Below, piece by piece: positions 41,490 to 49,557 of a stretch of DNA of 49,557 nt (positions within the stretch are counted from its first letter, which is position 1; each line of letters opens with the position of its first letter). The stretch covers positions 1 through 49,557 of the forward strand of contig SVQY01000013.1 in the NCBI GenBank assembly GCA_015065135.1. Reading direction: 5' to 3'. The notes beneath the pieces were generated by a model. That model made no database searches and had not been told where the DNA came from. It was given only the letters and a program-made list of their open reading frames with translations. A program made the position numbers and the translations under genes. The stretch is from Oscillospiraceae bacterium (lineage in GTDB: Bacteria; Bacillota; Clostridia; Oscillospirales; CAG-272).

Positions 41490-41936
41490 ATGAAGAATCC
41501 CTTTGCCAGAAAGCCCAGAAGCAATTACGACTCGTATAACGATTCCTACGACGGTGGCTTCTACCGCGGTGAGGAGCCGGAGGACGGTATCGTCGGTGAT
41601 TTTGAGGAGGAGGTCCCCGCAGCGGCATCCACTCCCAGAAAGCCCGCGCCTGCAGCACCCACGGCCGGCAGCGCCAACCAATTCAAGGTCGTCAAGCCCC
41701 GCGGCTATCAGGATGGCCCTAACATTGCCGATTATCTGGTGGATGGCTATACCGTTGTATTGAATATCGAGGATCTGGAGCGCCCCGCAGCGCTGCGCCT
41801 CATTGATTTTTTGCTGGGCGCCCTGCAGGTGCTTGGTGGCGGTCTGCGCCGCGTGACAAAGACCACGCTGGTGCTTTCTCCCCGTGCAGATGAGATCGCC
41901 GACGAGGACGAGGACGGCATTGACGATCGCGGCTGA
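41490..41936 (+). CDS. sepF: Cell division protein SepF
   Basis: Membrane-binding FtsZ partner that aligns filaments at the septum. 148 residues from ATG 41490. A disordered acidic linker rich in Tyr, Ala and Pro (residues 10-65) precedes the globular domain with VVKPRGYQDGPNIADYL and the core VVLNIEDLERPAALRLIDFL. The N-terminal membrane amphipathic helix is poorly defined (MKNPFARKPRSN), which is unusual. Length is normal. It lies 16 bp after yggS. Confidence 0.93.
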   Translation: MKNPFARKPRSNYDSYNDSYDGGFYRGEEPEDGIVGDFEEEVPAAASTPRKPAPAAPTAGSANQFKVVKPRGYQDGPNIADYLVDGYTVVLNIEDLERPAALRLIDFLLGALQVLGGGLRRVTKTTLVLSPRADEIADEDEDGIDDRG

Positions 41937-41978
41937 TCCGCACATACGTAACACCAAAATAACGGAAAGGAGTGCACA

Positions 41979-42257
41979 ATGGAGCTATTTGCGATGATCC
42001 TGATCAATACGGTCAATGCATTGCTGTCCGTGATAGAGATCTGTATGTTGGTGCGAGCCGTGCTTTCCTTTCTACCCATCAAGGATGACAATCCCTTTCT
42101 GCTCTTTACCGTGATGGTAACAGAGCCGATCATCGCACCGATCCGTGCGCTCTTTGAGCATTTCGGATGGTTCCGCAATCTTCCCATCGATATTTCCTTT
42201 CTGGTGGGATGCGTGCTGCTTTCGGTGGTCAGCACCCTGCTGATGGTGCTGGTATGA
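41979..42257 (+). CDS. YggT-family membrane protein
   Basis: A 92-residue protein with two membrane helices (around MILINTVNALLSVIEICMLV and the C-terminal LVGCVLLSVVSTLLMVLV) flanking the conserved VRAVLSFLP and EPIIAPIRAL segments of the YggT/YlmG family, linked to division and envelope integrity. GGAAAGGAG precedes the ATG. Its stop overlaps the next start (ATGA). Confidence 0.93.
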   Translation: MELFAMILINTVNALLSVIEICMLVRAVLSFLPIKDDNPFLLFTVMVTEPIIAPIRALFEHFGWFRNLPIDISFLVGCVLLSVVSTLLMVLV

Positions 42258-43036
42258 TCAGTGCCGAGGAGCTGCTTTTGCAGCGAGCGGCCGATCTTGC
42301 GGCCCGTGCCGAAAAGGGAGAGCTGACATACACACCCTTTCTCACGCCCGGTGAGCAGGTAAAGCTGATCCGCTATCTGGAGCATATCGCCGCGCCCTTT
42401 GTCTTGTGGGGCGGCTATGCCGCGGCCGAACGTCGCCGCGCTTATCTGCTGCCGCCCTATCTTGCCGAAATGGAAGAAATGCTGAAAGCCGAGCTTTTGC
42501 ACGATTGCTATGCCGAAAGCGCATTGGCGCTGGAGGTGAGGGGCAGTGGCTATCGGGAGCTGACACACCGCGATTTTCTGGGGGCGCTGCTGCATCTTGG
42601 CGTGGAGCGTGACCGCCTTGGAGATATCTGTGTCGTTGCCCCGGATCGTGCGATATTTTTCTGCGATCGGGTCATGGCCGCGTTCTTCGCGGAGCATCTG
42701 GAGCGTGTGGCAAACGATGCCGTGCGGATGCAGTCAATTGAGCTGCCGACTGATTTTGACGGTGGACGGAAGCTGCAGCCCGTCAGCGACACGGTGGCCT
42801 CACCTCGCGCCGATGCTGTGGTCGCGGCATTGGCCAATCTCTCGCGGGAAAAGGCGCAGGCCCTGTTCCGGGAGGGAAGGGTCGAGCTGGACTATGAGCC
42901 GACCGAGCGTACCGACCGTACCGTTACGGCAGGGACCGTTATCGTGATCCGCGGCTGCGGAAAATTCATCATACGTTCTGTATCGGATATGACCCGCAAG
43001 GGGCGGTATCGCCTGCTTGCCGACCGTTATGTCTGA
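42254..43036 (+). CDS. ylmH: YlmH-type S4-domain RNA-binding protein
   Basis: A 260-residue protein: N-terminal region with FLTPGEQ, middle domain with YRELTHRDFLGALLHLGVER and GDICV, and a C-terminal S4 RNA-binding domain (from PRADAVVAALANLSREKA to GKFIIRSVSD). Bacillus YlmH is reported to act on stalled ribosome complexes and is encoded next to division genes. It overlaps yggT by 4 bp. The divIVA gene that normally follows is absent; ileS comes next after 50 bp. Confidence 0.92.
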   Translation: MISAEELLLQRAADLAARAEKGELTYTPFLTPGEQVKLIRYLEHIAAPFVLWGGYAAAERRRAYLLPPYLAEMEEMLKAELLHDCYAESALALEVRGSGYRELTHRDFLGALLHLGVERDRLGDICVVAPDRAIFFCDRVMAAFFAEHLERVANDAVRMQSIELPTDFDGGRKLQPVSDTVASPRADAVVAALANLSREKAQALFREGRVELDYEPTERTDRTVTAGTVIVIRGCGKFIIRSVSDMTRKGRYRLLADRYV

Positions 43037-43086
43037 TCTTGATATCAAAAAATATACACATATATACACAGGAGCTTTGAAAAACA

Positions 43087-45885
43087 ATGGCGAAAGATTA
43101 CAGTGCATCATTGAACCTTCCCAACACCACCTTTGCAATGCGTGCCGAGCTGCCCAAGCGCGAGCCGCAGATGATGGAGTACTGGAACAGTATCGACCTC
43201 TACGGCAGCATGCAGAGCTACGCAGCGGACAAGCCGCTCTTCGTTTTGCACGACGGCCCTCCCTTTTCCAACGGTAATATCCATATGGGCCACGCGCTTA
43301 ACAAGATCCTCAAGGACTTCATCAACAAGTCCCGGCTGATGAGCGGTTACCGCGTACCCTATATCCCCGGCTGGGATAACCACGGTATGCCCATTGAGTC
43401 CGCGATCATCAAGAAGAATAAGCTGGATCACAAGAAGATGTCGGTATCCGACTTCCGTTCGGCTTGCCATGCCTTTGCGCAGAGCTTTATCGATATTCAG
43501 CGTGAGCAGTTCCAGCGTCTGGGTATCACCGGCGATTGGGAGCATCCCTATGCGACCATGGCGCCCGCCTTTGAGGCACGTGAGGTCAAGGTGTTTGGCG
43601 AGATGTACCGTAAGGGCTACATCTACAAGGGCCTGAAGCCTGTTTACTGGTGCCCCAAGGACGAGACGGCGCTGGCCGAGGCAGAGATCGAGTATAAGAC
43701 CGATGAGTGCACCTCTATCTACGTCAAGTTCCGTATGGTCGATGACAAGGGCAAGCTGGCCGGCATCTGCGATCTTGCCAACACCTACGTGATCATCTGG
43801 ACCACCACCACCTGGACCCTGCCCGGCAACCTTGCCATTGCCCTCAATCCCGTTGAGGATTACGTTGTGGTCAAAGCAGGCGCTGAAAACTATATCGTGG
43901 CAAGCGCCCTGCTGGAAAAGACGATGCAGGCAGGCGGTGTGACCGAGTATGAGGTCATTGCCACCCTGAAGGGTAGTGAATTTGAGTTTATGACCGCACA
44001 GCATCCCTTCCTGGATCGCACCTCTGTGCTGGTCAATGCCGATTACGTGACGATGGAAAGCGGTACCGGCTGCGTACATACCGCTCCCGGCTTCGGTGCG
44101 GACGACTATCAGACCTGCCGCCGCTATAACATCGATATCATCGTTCCCGTAGACGACCGCGGCTATCAGACGGCAGATGCCGGCAAGTTCGCCGGTATGT
44201 ACTATGCCGAGTCCAACGTGGCCATCCTTGCCGATATGACCGAGAGTGGCGCGCTCTTTGCCAGCGAGGAGATCTCTCACGAGTATCCGCACTGCTGGCG
44301 CTGCAAGTCTCCCATCATCTTCCGTGCGACCCCCCAGTGGTTCTGCTCTGTGGATGCCTTCAAGGATGAGGCTGTTGAGGCCTGCTCCAAGGTGCAGTGG
44401 CTGCCTGCGTGGGGCGGTGAGCGTATGGTGCAGATGGTGCGCGAGCGTGCAGACTGGTGCATCTCCCGTCAGCGCAAGTGGGGTCTGCCCATTCCCGTAT
44501 TCTACTGCGAGGATTGCGGCGAGGTGATCTGCAACGAGCAGACGATCGAGAGCGTTTCTGCCGTCTTTGGTGAGAAGGGCTCCAATGCCTGGTTTGATCT
44601 GGATGCGGCCGATCTGCTGCCCAAGGGCTTCGTTTGCCCCAAGTGCGGCAAGACACATTTCGTAAAGGAGACCAACACGCTTGACGGTTGGTTTGACTCC
44701 GGTTCTACCCACTTCGGCGTGCTGGCTGACGAGGAGTGGCCTGCAGATGTGTATCTGGAGGGCGCGGATCAGTACCGCGGTTGGTTCCAGTCCTCTCTGC
44801 TGACCGCTGTTGGCTCTACCGGTGTGGCACAGGCGCCCTTCAAAACGGTGCTGACTCACGGTTGGGTAGTAGATGGCGAGGGCCGCGCTATGCACAAATC
44901 TCTCGGCAACGGTGTTGATCCGCTGGATGTGATCAAAAAGTACGGTGCCGATCTGGTCCGCCTCTGGGTAGCCTCTGCCGACTATCACGTGGATGTGCGT
45001 GCCTCCGATGCCATCTTCAAGCAGCTGTCGGATTCCTACCGTAAGATCCGTAATACCGCTCGCTTCCTGCTGGCTGATCTCTATGACTTCGATCCCGAAA
45101 AGGACGCTGTTCCGATGAACGAGCTGACCGGCATCGATGCCTGGATCGTGGCGGGTATGAATGCGCTGATCAAGAGAGCACGCGAGGCATATGACGGCTA
45201 TGAATTCCATCTGATCTATCACGATCTGAACGATTTCTGCACCACCGAGCTTTCTAAGCTGTATATTGACATTACCAAGGATCGCGTTTATGCCGAGGCA
45301 CCCGATTCCAAGGAGCGCCGTAGCGCACAGACCGCGATGTACTATATCATCAGCGCTATGACTCGTCTGATGGCACCTCTGCTCGCATTCACCTCCGAGG
45401 AGATCTGGCAGGTAATGCCGCACAAGTCGGGCGATGAGAAGAAGAGCGTATATCTCAACGATCTGCCCGCTTTTGACGAGAGCCTGACCTTTGCCGATAC
45501 CGTTGCCGCTTGGGATAAGATCTTTGCCCTGCGTGAGTCGGTGATGAAGGCGCTGGAGCTGGCGCGCGCAGAAAAGCGCATCGGCAAGTCGCTGGATGCC
45601 AAGGTCACGGTCTATGCACCCGATGCTGAGGCTTACGGCGTACTGGAGGCCTTCAAGGCCGAGCTGCCTACCATCTTTATCGTTTCGCAGGTAGAGCTGG
45701 TGAAGGGTGCCGCTCCTGCCGAGGCCGTGGTTGAGGAGGGCGCCGCGATCGGCGTTTTGGTTGAGGCCGCTGACGGTGAAAAGTGTGACCGTTGCTGGAA
45801 TTACACCACCGTACCTGCACACGACGAGGAGGGTGGCTGTCTCTGTCCTCGCTGCAAGACGGTGCTTGGCCTGCTTAAAAAGTAA
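43087..45885 (+). CDS. ileS: Isoleucyl-tRNA synthetase
   Basis: Charges tRNA-Ile. 932 residues. The HIGH motif is HMGH (residues 66-69) in PPFSNGNIHMGHALNK; the KMSKS motif reads MHKSLGN (602-608), a variant in which Met and Lys-Ser-Leu-Gly-Asn are kept. The editing domain (WTTTTWTLPGNLA) and C-terminal zinc finger (CDRCWNY, CPRCKTVLG) are present. Only 50 bp lie upstream, with no T-box leader, so it may be transcribed with the ylm cluster. A terminator-like hairpin separates it from lspA. Confidence 0.97.
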   Translation: MAKDYSASLNLPNTTFAMRAELPKREPQMMEYWNSIDLYGSMQSYAADKPLFVLHDGPPFSNGNIHMGHALNKILKDFINKSRLMSGYRVPYIPGWDNHGMPIESAIIKKNKLDHKKMSVSDFRSACHAFAQSFIDIQREQFQRLGITGDWEHPYATMAPAFEAREVKVFGEMYRKGYIYKGLKPVYWCPKDETALAEAEIEYKTDECTSIYVKFRMVDDKGKLAGICDLANTYVIIWTTTTWTLPGNLAIALNPVEDYVVVKAGAENYIVASALLEKTMQAGGVTEYEVIATLKGSEFEFMTAQHPFLDRTSVLVNADYVTMESGTGCVHTAPGFGADDYQTCRRYNIDIIVPVDDRGYQTADAGKFAGMYYAESNVAILADMTESGALFASEEISHEYPHCWRCKSPIIFRATPQWFCSVDAFKDEAVEACSKVQWLPAWGGERMVQMVRERADWCISRQRKWGLPIPVFYCEDCGEVICNEQTIESVSAVFGEKGSNAWFDLDAADLLPKGFVCPKCGKTHFVKETNTLDGWFDSGSTHFGVLADEEWPADVYLEGADQYRGWFQSSLLTAVGSTGVAQAPFKTVLTHGWVVDGEGRAMHKSLGNGVDPLDVIKKYGADLVRLWVASADYHVDVRASDAIFKQLSDSYRKIRNTARFLLADLYDFDPEKDAVPMNELTGIDAWIVAGMNALIKRAREAYDGYEFHLIYHDLNDFCTTELSKLYIDITKDRVYAEAPDSKERRSAQTAMYYIISAMTRLMAPLLAFTSEEIWQVMPHKSGDEKKSVYLNDLPAFDESLTFADTVAAWDKIFALRESVMKALELARAEKRIGKSLDAKVTVYAPDAEAYGVLEAFKAELPTIFIVSQVELVKGAAPAEAVVEEGAAIGVLVEAADGEKCDRCWNYTTVPAHDEEGGCLCPRCKTVLGLLKK

Positions 45886-45895
45886 TAATCGTGTT

Positions 45896-45938
45896 GCCGC
45901 AAACGCCTGCCGTAAGGCGGCGTTTGCGGCCATTTTTC
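45896..45938 (+). terminator. Hairpin between ileS and lspA
   Basis: 12-bp perfect arms (45896-45907 with 45919-45930), with an inner GCC/GGC extension, followed by CATTTTTC. May be only partly efficient since lspA starts 19 bp later. Confidence 0.75.
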
Positions 45939-45956
45939 TGAAAGGAGGTACTATAT

Positions 45957-46508
45957 ATGACTTGGTGGATCGTGGCTATTCTGATCGTAGCCGGTGTGAT
46001 CGTTGCGGATCAGGTCAGCAAGCTCCTGGTGCTGGCGCACCTGTTTGAGGGGCAGTATCAGCTGATCCCCGGCGTGCTCCATTTCACCTATGTGGAGAAC
46101 CGCGGTATGGCATTTGGTATGCTCTCCGAGCATCGCTGGGTCTTTATGCTCCTCTCTGTGTTAGGCATCGCCCTGGTGGGCTTTTATATGGCCCGTTACG
46201 TCAAAAGCACGCTTGGCAGGGTGTCGCTGTCGCTGATCGTAGGCGGCGGTATCGGTAATATGATCGACCGCGTGCGCCTTGGCTTTGTAGTAGATTTTAT
46301 TGATTTCTGTGCCTTTGATTTCTGGGTATGGGTGTTCAACATTGCGGATGCCGCCGTTTGTGTCGGCGCAGCGCTTTTCATCCTGGAGCTGGTGATCGAG
46401 CTTGTACAGGAGATCAAAAAGAAGAAGGAGCTGCAATGCTCCGAGGCGGCCGAGAGGAATGAGGCCAAGGAGCATGCTCCGAAGGACGAGGACGAAAAAA
46501 ATGGCTGA
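45957..46508 (+). CDS. lspA: Lipoprotein signal peptidase
   Basis: Removes signal peptides of prolipoproteins in the membrane. 183 residues behind AAAGGAGGT, with four membrane helices. The catalytic aspartates are Asp104 in GNMIDR and Asp131 in FNIADA; VADQVSK and VENRGMAFG complete the family marks. A charged C-terminal tail of about 30 residues (KKKKELQCSEAAERNEAKEH onward) is longer than usual. It overlaps the pseudouridine synthase gene by 8 bp, an order (lspA-rluD) common in Bacillota. Confidence 0.96.
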   Translation: MTWWIVAILIVAGVIVADQVSKLLVLAHLFEGQYQLIPGVLHFTYVENRGMAFGMLSEHRWVFMLLSVLGIALVGFYMARYVKSTLGRVSLSLIVGGGIGNMIDRVRLGFVVDFIDFCAFDFWVWVFNIADAAVCVGAALFILELVIELVQEIKKKKELQCSEAAERNEAKEHAPKDEDEKNG

Positions 46509-47445
46509 CGTGTTCGTTTTTTCGGTGACCGAAGCGGATAAGAGCGAACGCTTGGACCGCTTTTTGAGTGCACGGCTGGAGGTGACGCGCTCCGCGGTGG
46601 AGCGGCTGCTGGAGGAGGGCGCGGTCACGCTTTCTCCGGGGCAGGCGACGAAAAATTATCGCTTGCGCGGCGGCGAGGAGATCCGCGTGGAGATCGCAGA
46701 CCCCGCACCCGCAGAGGCGCAGCCCGAGGATATTCCGTTGGACGTCGTGTATGAGGATGACGACATCATCGTGATCAATAAGCCTCAGGGAATGGTGGTG
46801 CATCCTGCGGCCGGCAATCCCTGTGGCACGTTGGTCAACGCCCTGCTTTATCATTGTGGCGGCTCGCTTTCGGGCGTGGGCGGCGTGGCTCGCCCGGGCA
46901 TCGTGCATCGCATTGATAAGGATACCTCCGGGCTTTTGGTGGTGGCAAAAAATGATTTTGCACACAACGCGTTGGCAGAGCAGCTGAAGACCCATACCGT
47001 CAGCCGCGTGTATCACGCGATCACCGTCGGTAATTTGAAGGAGGATAACGGTACTGTCAACAAGCCCATCGGGCGGCATCCCGTTGACCGCAAGCGTATG
47101 GCTGTTGCAAAGGCCGGAGAGGGCAGAGAGGCAATTACGCATTATGAGGTGTTGGAGCGCTTCGGCGCCTTTACTTATGTGAAATGCCGGCTGGAGACCG
47201 GGCGAACCCATCAGATCCGCGTGCATATGGCCTCCCTCGGACATCCCCTCTTGGGGGATCCCGTTTACGGTGGTGACGGCACTCGCTTCGGGGCGCAGCA
47301 CAAGGCGTGCTTTGCGGGGCAATTCCTGCACGCCGCCGAGCTGCAGCTGATCCATCCGCGCAGCGGTCAGCTGATGCGTTTTGCAGCACCGCTGCCGCCA
47401 AATTTCGATACCGTTCTGGCACTTCTCAGAAAGGAATATGACTGA
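46501..47445 (+). CDS. RluA/RluD-family pseudouridine synthase
   Basis: Converts uridine to pseudouridine in rRNA. 314 residues from ATG 46501. An N-terminal S4 domain (SERLDRFLSARLEVTRSAVE) precedes the catalytic domain, with the active-site Asp139 in HRIDKDTSGLL. VINKPQGMVVHP and RLETGRTHQIRVHM are diagnostic. The position downstream of lspA matches YlyB of Bacillus. It overlaps both neighbours by 8 bp, so the four genes from lspA to 48918 form one operon. Confidence 0.95.
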   Translation: MADVFVFSVTEADKSERLDRFLSARLEVTRSAVERLLEEGAVTLSPGQATKNYRLRGGEEIRVEIADPAPAEAQPEDIPLDVVYEDDDIIVINKPQGMVVHPAAGNPCGTLVNALLYHCGGSLSGVGGVARPGIVHRIDKDTSGLLVVAKNDFAHNALAEQLKTHTVSRVYHAITVGNLKEDNGTVNKPIGRHPVDRKRMAVAKAGEGREAITHYEVLERFGAFTYVKCRLETGRTHQIRVHMASLGHPLLGDPVYGGDGTRFGAQHKACFAGQFLHAAELQLIHPRSGQLMRFAAPLPPNFDTVLALLRKEYD

Positions 47446-48271
47446 AATGGATTTTTCCCGTTATATCATCGCCACCGACCTGGACGGTACCTTTCTGGGA
47501 CCCGACGGCAAATTTGTGGAGCGAAATATCAGGGCTGTTGAGCGGTTTCGGCAGAGGGGAGGACTTTTTACCGTTTCCACCGGCCGTGTGCATCTGAATA
47601 TTCGGGATGCCATCGGCGATCCCCGTGCGCTGCTGAGCGCACCCTGCGTCATGTGCAACGGCGCGTATCTCTATGACTTTTTTGAGGAACGGGCGCTGGA
47701 GGGCTCTATTATGGAGGCGGAAACAGTGTCCGCGCTGATCGCCTTCATCAAGAAGGCCTATCCCGAGCTACAGTTTCGCGTTTCCACCCCCACCGATCTG
47801 CGCGTGGAGCGTACCGACGGGTATCTGACCCGAGATCTGACCCGCTACGACGAGGGCAGCGTATTGGTCAGTCCTGCCCTCGACTGGCCTACCGACGATT
47901 GGTACAAGATCGTGTTTCGCGGTGAGCCGGAGCTGATGCAGTCGCTTCGCGCAGAGCTTCAGAGCCGCTTTGGTGATCAGATCTTTATGACCGCCTCGGA
48001 TAGCCGCTTCCTGGAGGTACAGGCGCCCGGCGTTAATAAAGCGGCAGGGCTGGAAAAGCTCCGTCGCATCTGTGGCGGTGACCGCATTCTGATCGCCTGT
48101 GGTGACTACGAAAACGATAGGGAAATGCTACAGGCGGCAGACATTGCTATTTGTCCTGCCAATGCCATGACGGAGATCAAGGAGATCTGCGACTATACTC
48201 TTTGTCATTGTGGTGAGGGCCTGATCGGTGACATTGTGGAGCTGCTGGAAAAAGGAGAGATCGGGAAGTGA
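47438..48271 (+). CDS. HAD-superfamily phosphatase, Cof type
   Basis: A 277-residue class IIB HAD hydrolase from ATG 47438 behind AAAGGA. Motif I is DLDGTFL with the nucleophile Asp, motif II is VSTGR, the motif III Lys lies near NKAAGLEKL, and motif IV is ACGDYENDREML. Such enzymes dephosphorylate sugar phosphates or flavin phosphates; the substrate cannot be told. It overlaps the upstream gene by 8 bp and the next one by 4 bp. Confidence 0.93.
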   Translation: MTEMDFSRYIIATDLDGTFLGPDGKFVERNIRAVERFRQRGGLFTVSTGRVHLNIRDAIGDPRALLSAPCVMCNGAYLYDFFEERALEGSIMEAETVSALIAFIKKAYPELQFRVSTPTDLRVERTDGYLTRDLTRYDEGSVLVSPALDWPTDDWYKIVFRGEPELMQSLRAELQSRFGDQIFMTASDSRFLEVQAPGVNKAAGLEKLRRICGGDRILIACGDYENDREMLQAADIAICPANAMTEIKEICDYTLCHCGEGLIGDIVELLEKGEIGK

Positions 48272-48918
48272 AGTACAAATTAGCTCTGTTTGATATGGAC
48301 GGTACAGTGCTGGATACTCTGCAGGATCTGGCTGACTCCACCAACGCGGTGCTGATGCGCCACGGCTACCCCACGCACGATATCGAGGCGGTACGGCGGT
48401 TTGTGGGTAACGGTGCCAAGCGGTTGATCGAAAACGCGGTTCCCGTGGGAACCGATGCGGCGAAGATCGATACCGTTTTGGGGGATTTCAAAAAATACTA
48501 CGGCGAGCATAGCGCGGATGCCACCAGACCCTACGATGGCATTTTGGAGATGCTGCAGCGCCTTCGCGCCGCAGGCGTGAAGACTGCCGTGGTCTCCAAC
48601 AAGCCGGATTTTGCGGTGCGTTCTCTTTCGGCACGGTATTTCGGTGAGCTGTTCGATATTTCCATAGGAGACCGCGAGGGCGTGCGCAAAAAGCCTGCTC
48701 CCGACAGTGTTTTTGAGGTGATGCGGCAGCTTGGCTGCACACCCGAGGAGTCGGTCTACATTGGTGACTCTGACGTGGATGTGCAAACGGCACAAAATGC
48801 AGGCATTGACGGTATTTTTGTGGATTGGGGATTTCGCCCTGCTGCGCTTTTGCGAGAGAGCGGCGCCGAGATCATTGTGTCCCATCCTGCCGAGATTGCC
48901 GCGCTGATATTGCAATAA
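48268..48918 (+). CDS. HAD hydrolase, phosphoglycolate phosphatase-like
   Basis: A 216-residue class IA HAD hydrolase starting at GTG 48268, which overlaps the previous stop (GTGA). Motif I is LFDMDGTVLDT; the helical cap includes RRFVGNGAKRLIENA; motif II Ser is in VVSNKPD, motif III Lys in VRKKPAPD, and motif IV is YIGDSDVDVQTAQNAG. It resembles Gph/PpaX proteins. Last gene of the operon before a terminator. Confidence 0.92.
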   Translation: MKYKLALFDMDGTVLDTLQDLADSTNAVLMRHGYPTHDIEAVRRFVGNGAKRLIENAVPVGTDAAKIDTVLGDFKKYYGEHSADATRPYDGILEMLQRLRAAGVKTAVVSNKPDFAVRSLSARYFGELFDISIGDREGVRKKPAPDSVFEVMRQLGCTPEESVYIGDSDVDVQTAQNAGIDGIFVDWGFRPAALLRESGAEIIVSHPAEIAALILQ

Positions 48919-48924
48919 GAAAGC

Positions 48925-48964
48925 AAAAAATGCGAGCCGAGACATGTCTCGGTTCGCATTTTTT
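48925..48964. terminator. Bidirectional terminator between HAD gene and araC
   Basis: A 19-bp stem with one G-T pair (48925-48943 with 48946-48964), with A- and T-runs, between convergent genes. Confidence 0.9.
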
Positions 48965-48981
48965 ATATACGGTATCAAAAT

Positions 48982-49557
48982 TTACTGCTTTCCGCGCATG
49001 GCAGAGGGGGTGGCACCGGTGATCTCCAGAAACACCCGATTGAAGGAGCGGATGCTCTGAAAGCCGCAATTCATGGCAATGTCGGATAAAGGAAGATCTG
49101 TTTCGGTGATCAGCTCCTTGGCGCGTTCGCAGCGATATTGATTGACCAGAGTGCGAAAGCGGACGTGCAGATTTTCACGAAGCACGCGGGAAAGATAATG
49201 GTATTCGTAGGAGAGGGTGTCGGCAAGTGTGTGCAGCGTGATGGGGTCGGTATAGTTCTCCTCTACGTAGGAGATGATCTGAAAGATCAGCGCCTTGTTG
49301 TCGCTTTCCTTCCTTTGCCAATGCGCTGTGGCGTCAAAAGCGGCACAAACGGCATACAAAGCGGCCTTTAGCGCGAAGGGGGAGGGCGTCGGCAGATGTA
49401 TCTGATCTTTTTGCGCGGTGGGCGTCGGCACCATTTGCTCGCGCAAGTATGCCTGCAGGGAAGGGGAAAGGGAAAAGCGGGCATCGACGGGCTCCTTGCC
49501 CGCGGTGGCAGAAACGAACTTCCCGATATGCCCTCCCGCAAAGACCGCCAAAAAATT
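48982..49557 (-). CDS. AraC-family transcriptional regulator, 5' end cut by window
   Basis: The reading frame is open to the right edge, so the N-terminus is missing. The visible ~190 residues contain the end of a sensor domain and a complete C-terminal DNA-binding domain with two helix-turn-helix motifs (LHTLADTLSYEYHYLSRVLR and LSDIAMNCGFQSIRSFNRVF). It is convergent with the HAD operon. No spoIVB-like sequence lies next to it, so it is not part of the cassette system seen at the left. Target unknown. Confidence 0.9.
   Translation of the reverse strand, partial: NFLAVFAGGHIGKFVSATAGKEPVDARFSLSPSLQAYLREQMVPTPTAQKDQIHLPTPSPFALKAALYAVCAAFDATAHWQRKESDNKALIFQIISYVEENYTDPITLHTLADTLSYEYHYLSRVLRENLHVRFRTLVNQYRCERAKELITETDLPLSDIAMNCGFQSIRSFNRVFLEITGATPSAMRGKQ

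Noticed and set aside
43037-43086. Possible T-box leader before ileS
   Set aside because: Only 50 bp are available and no T-box or specifier-loop sequence is seen.
43108-45933. 941-residue minus-strand frame opposite ileS
   Set aside because: Codon-bias shadow of ileS; no start signal and no recognisable domain.
48982-49557. Right-edge AraC gene as another spoIVB-linked cassette regulator
   Set aside because: No spoIVB fragment or shared hairpin lies beside it; an ordinary terminator separates it from the HAD operon.

Overview
The window reads as the chromosome of an anaerobic, endospore-forming Bacillota, most likely a gut or rumen Clostridia. Sporulation genes (spoIVB, spoVT), an oxygen-sensitive class III ribonucleotide reductase (nrdD/nrdG), a second glycyl radical enzyme, RNase Y, and a lysine-riboswitch-controlled dapA-dapB pair all fit this. 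I cannot name genus or species.

Region 1 (1-10,915) is accessory. The 3' end of the sporulation protease gene spoIVB occurs three times in direct orientation: as fragments at 735-868 and 6679-6812, and as the true end of the intact gene at 10783-11814. Each copy is preceded by a terminator-like hairpin and by a plus-strand AraC-family regulator. At the two fragments the homology to spoIVB stops abruptly at the catalytic-serine codons and is replaced by a shared 22-nt arm. Catabolic genes begin a few bases beyond it. The result is a tandem array of cassettes: xylB - GH120 beta-xylosidase - xylA with its AraC regulator, then a glycyl radical enzyme with its activase and another AraC regulator, plus at least one more cassette entering from the left edge. 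The layout suggests repeated integration into the spoIVB 3' end. No recombinase is in view.

Region 2 (10.8-25.5 kb) holds the intact spoIVB, a MarR-regulated heterodimeric ABC exporter operon with an unknown fourth gene, glmS, spoVT, a LuxR-type regulator behind a perfect palindrome, a GLUG-motif surface protein with seven 29-residue cysteine repeats, and rny.

Region 3 (25.9-36.9 kb) carries nrdD-nrdG, a 590-bp hairpin-rich intergenic region, an XRE regulator divergent from a small DUF6809-like gene, recA-recX, a NUDIX-MFS-GDPD operon, and dapA-dapB on the minus strand behind a lysine riboswitch.

Region 4 (37.0-49.6 kb) is dense housekeeping sequence on the plus strand: queA, a small membrane protein, miaA, an HlyD-like envelope protein, yggS-sepF-yggT-ylmH, ileS, lspA, an RluD-family pseudouridine synthase and two HAD phosphatases, with a truncated AraC gene at the right edge. 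No tRNA, rRNA, CRISPR array or intact transposase was seen.
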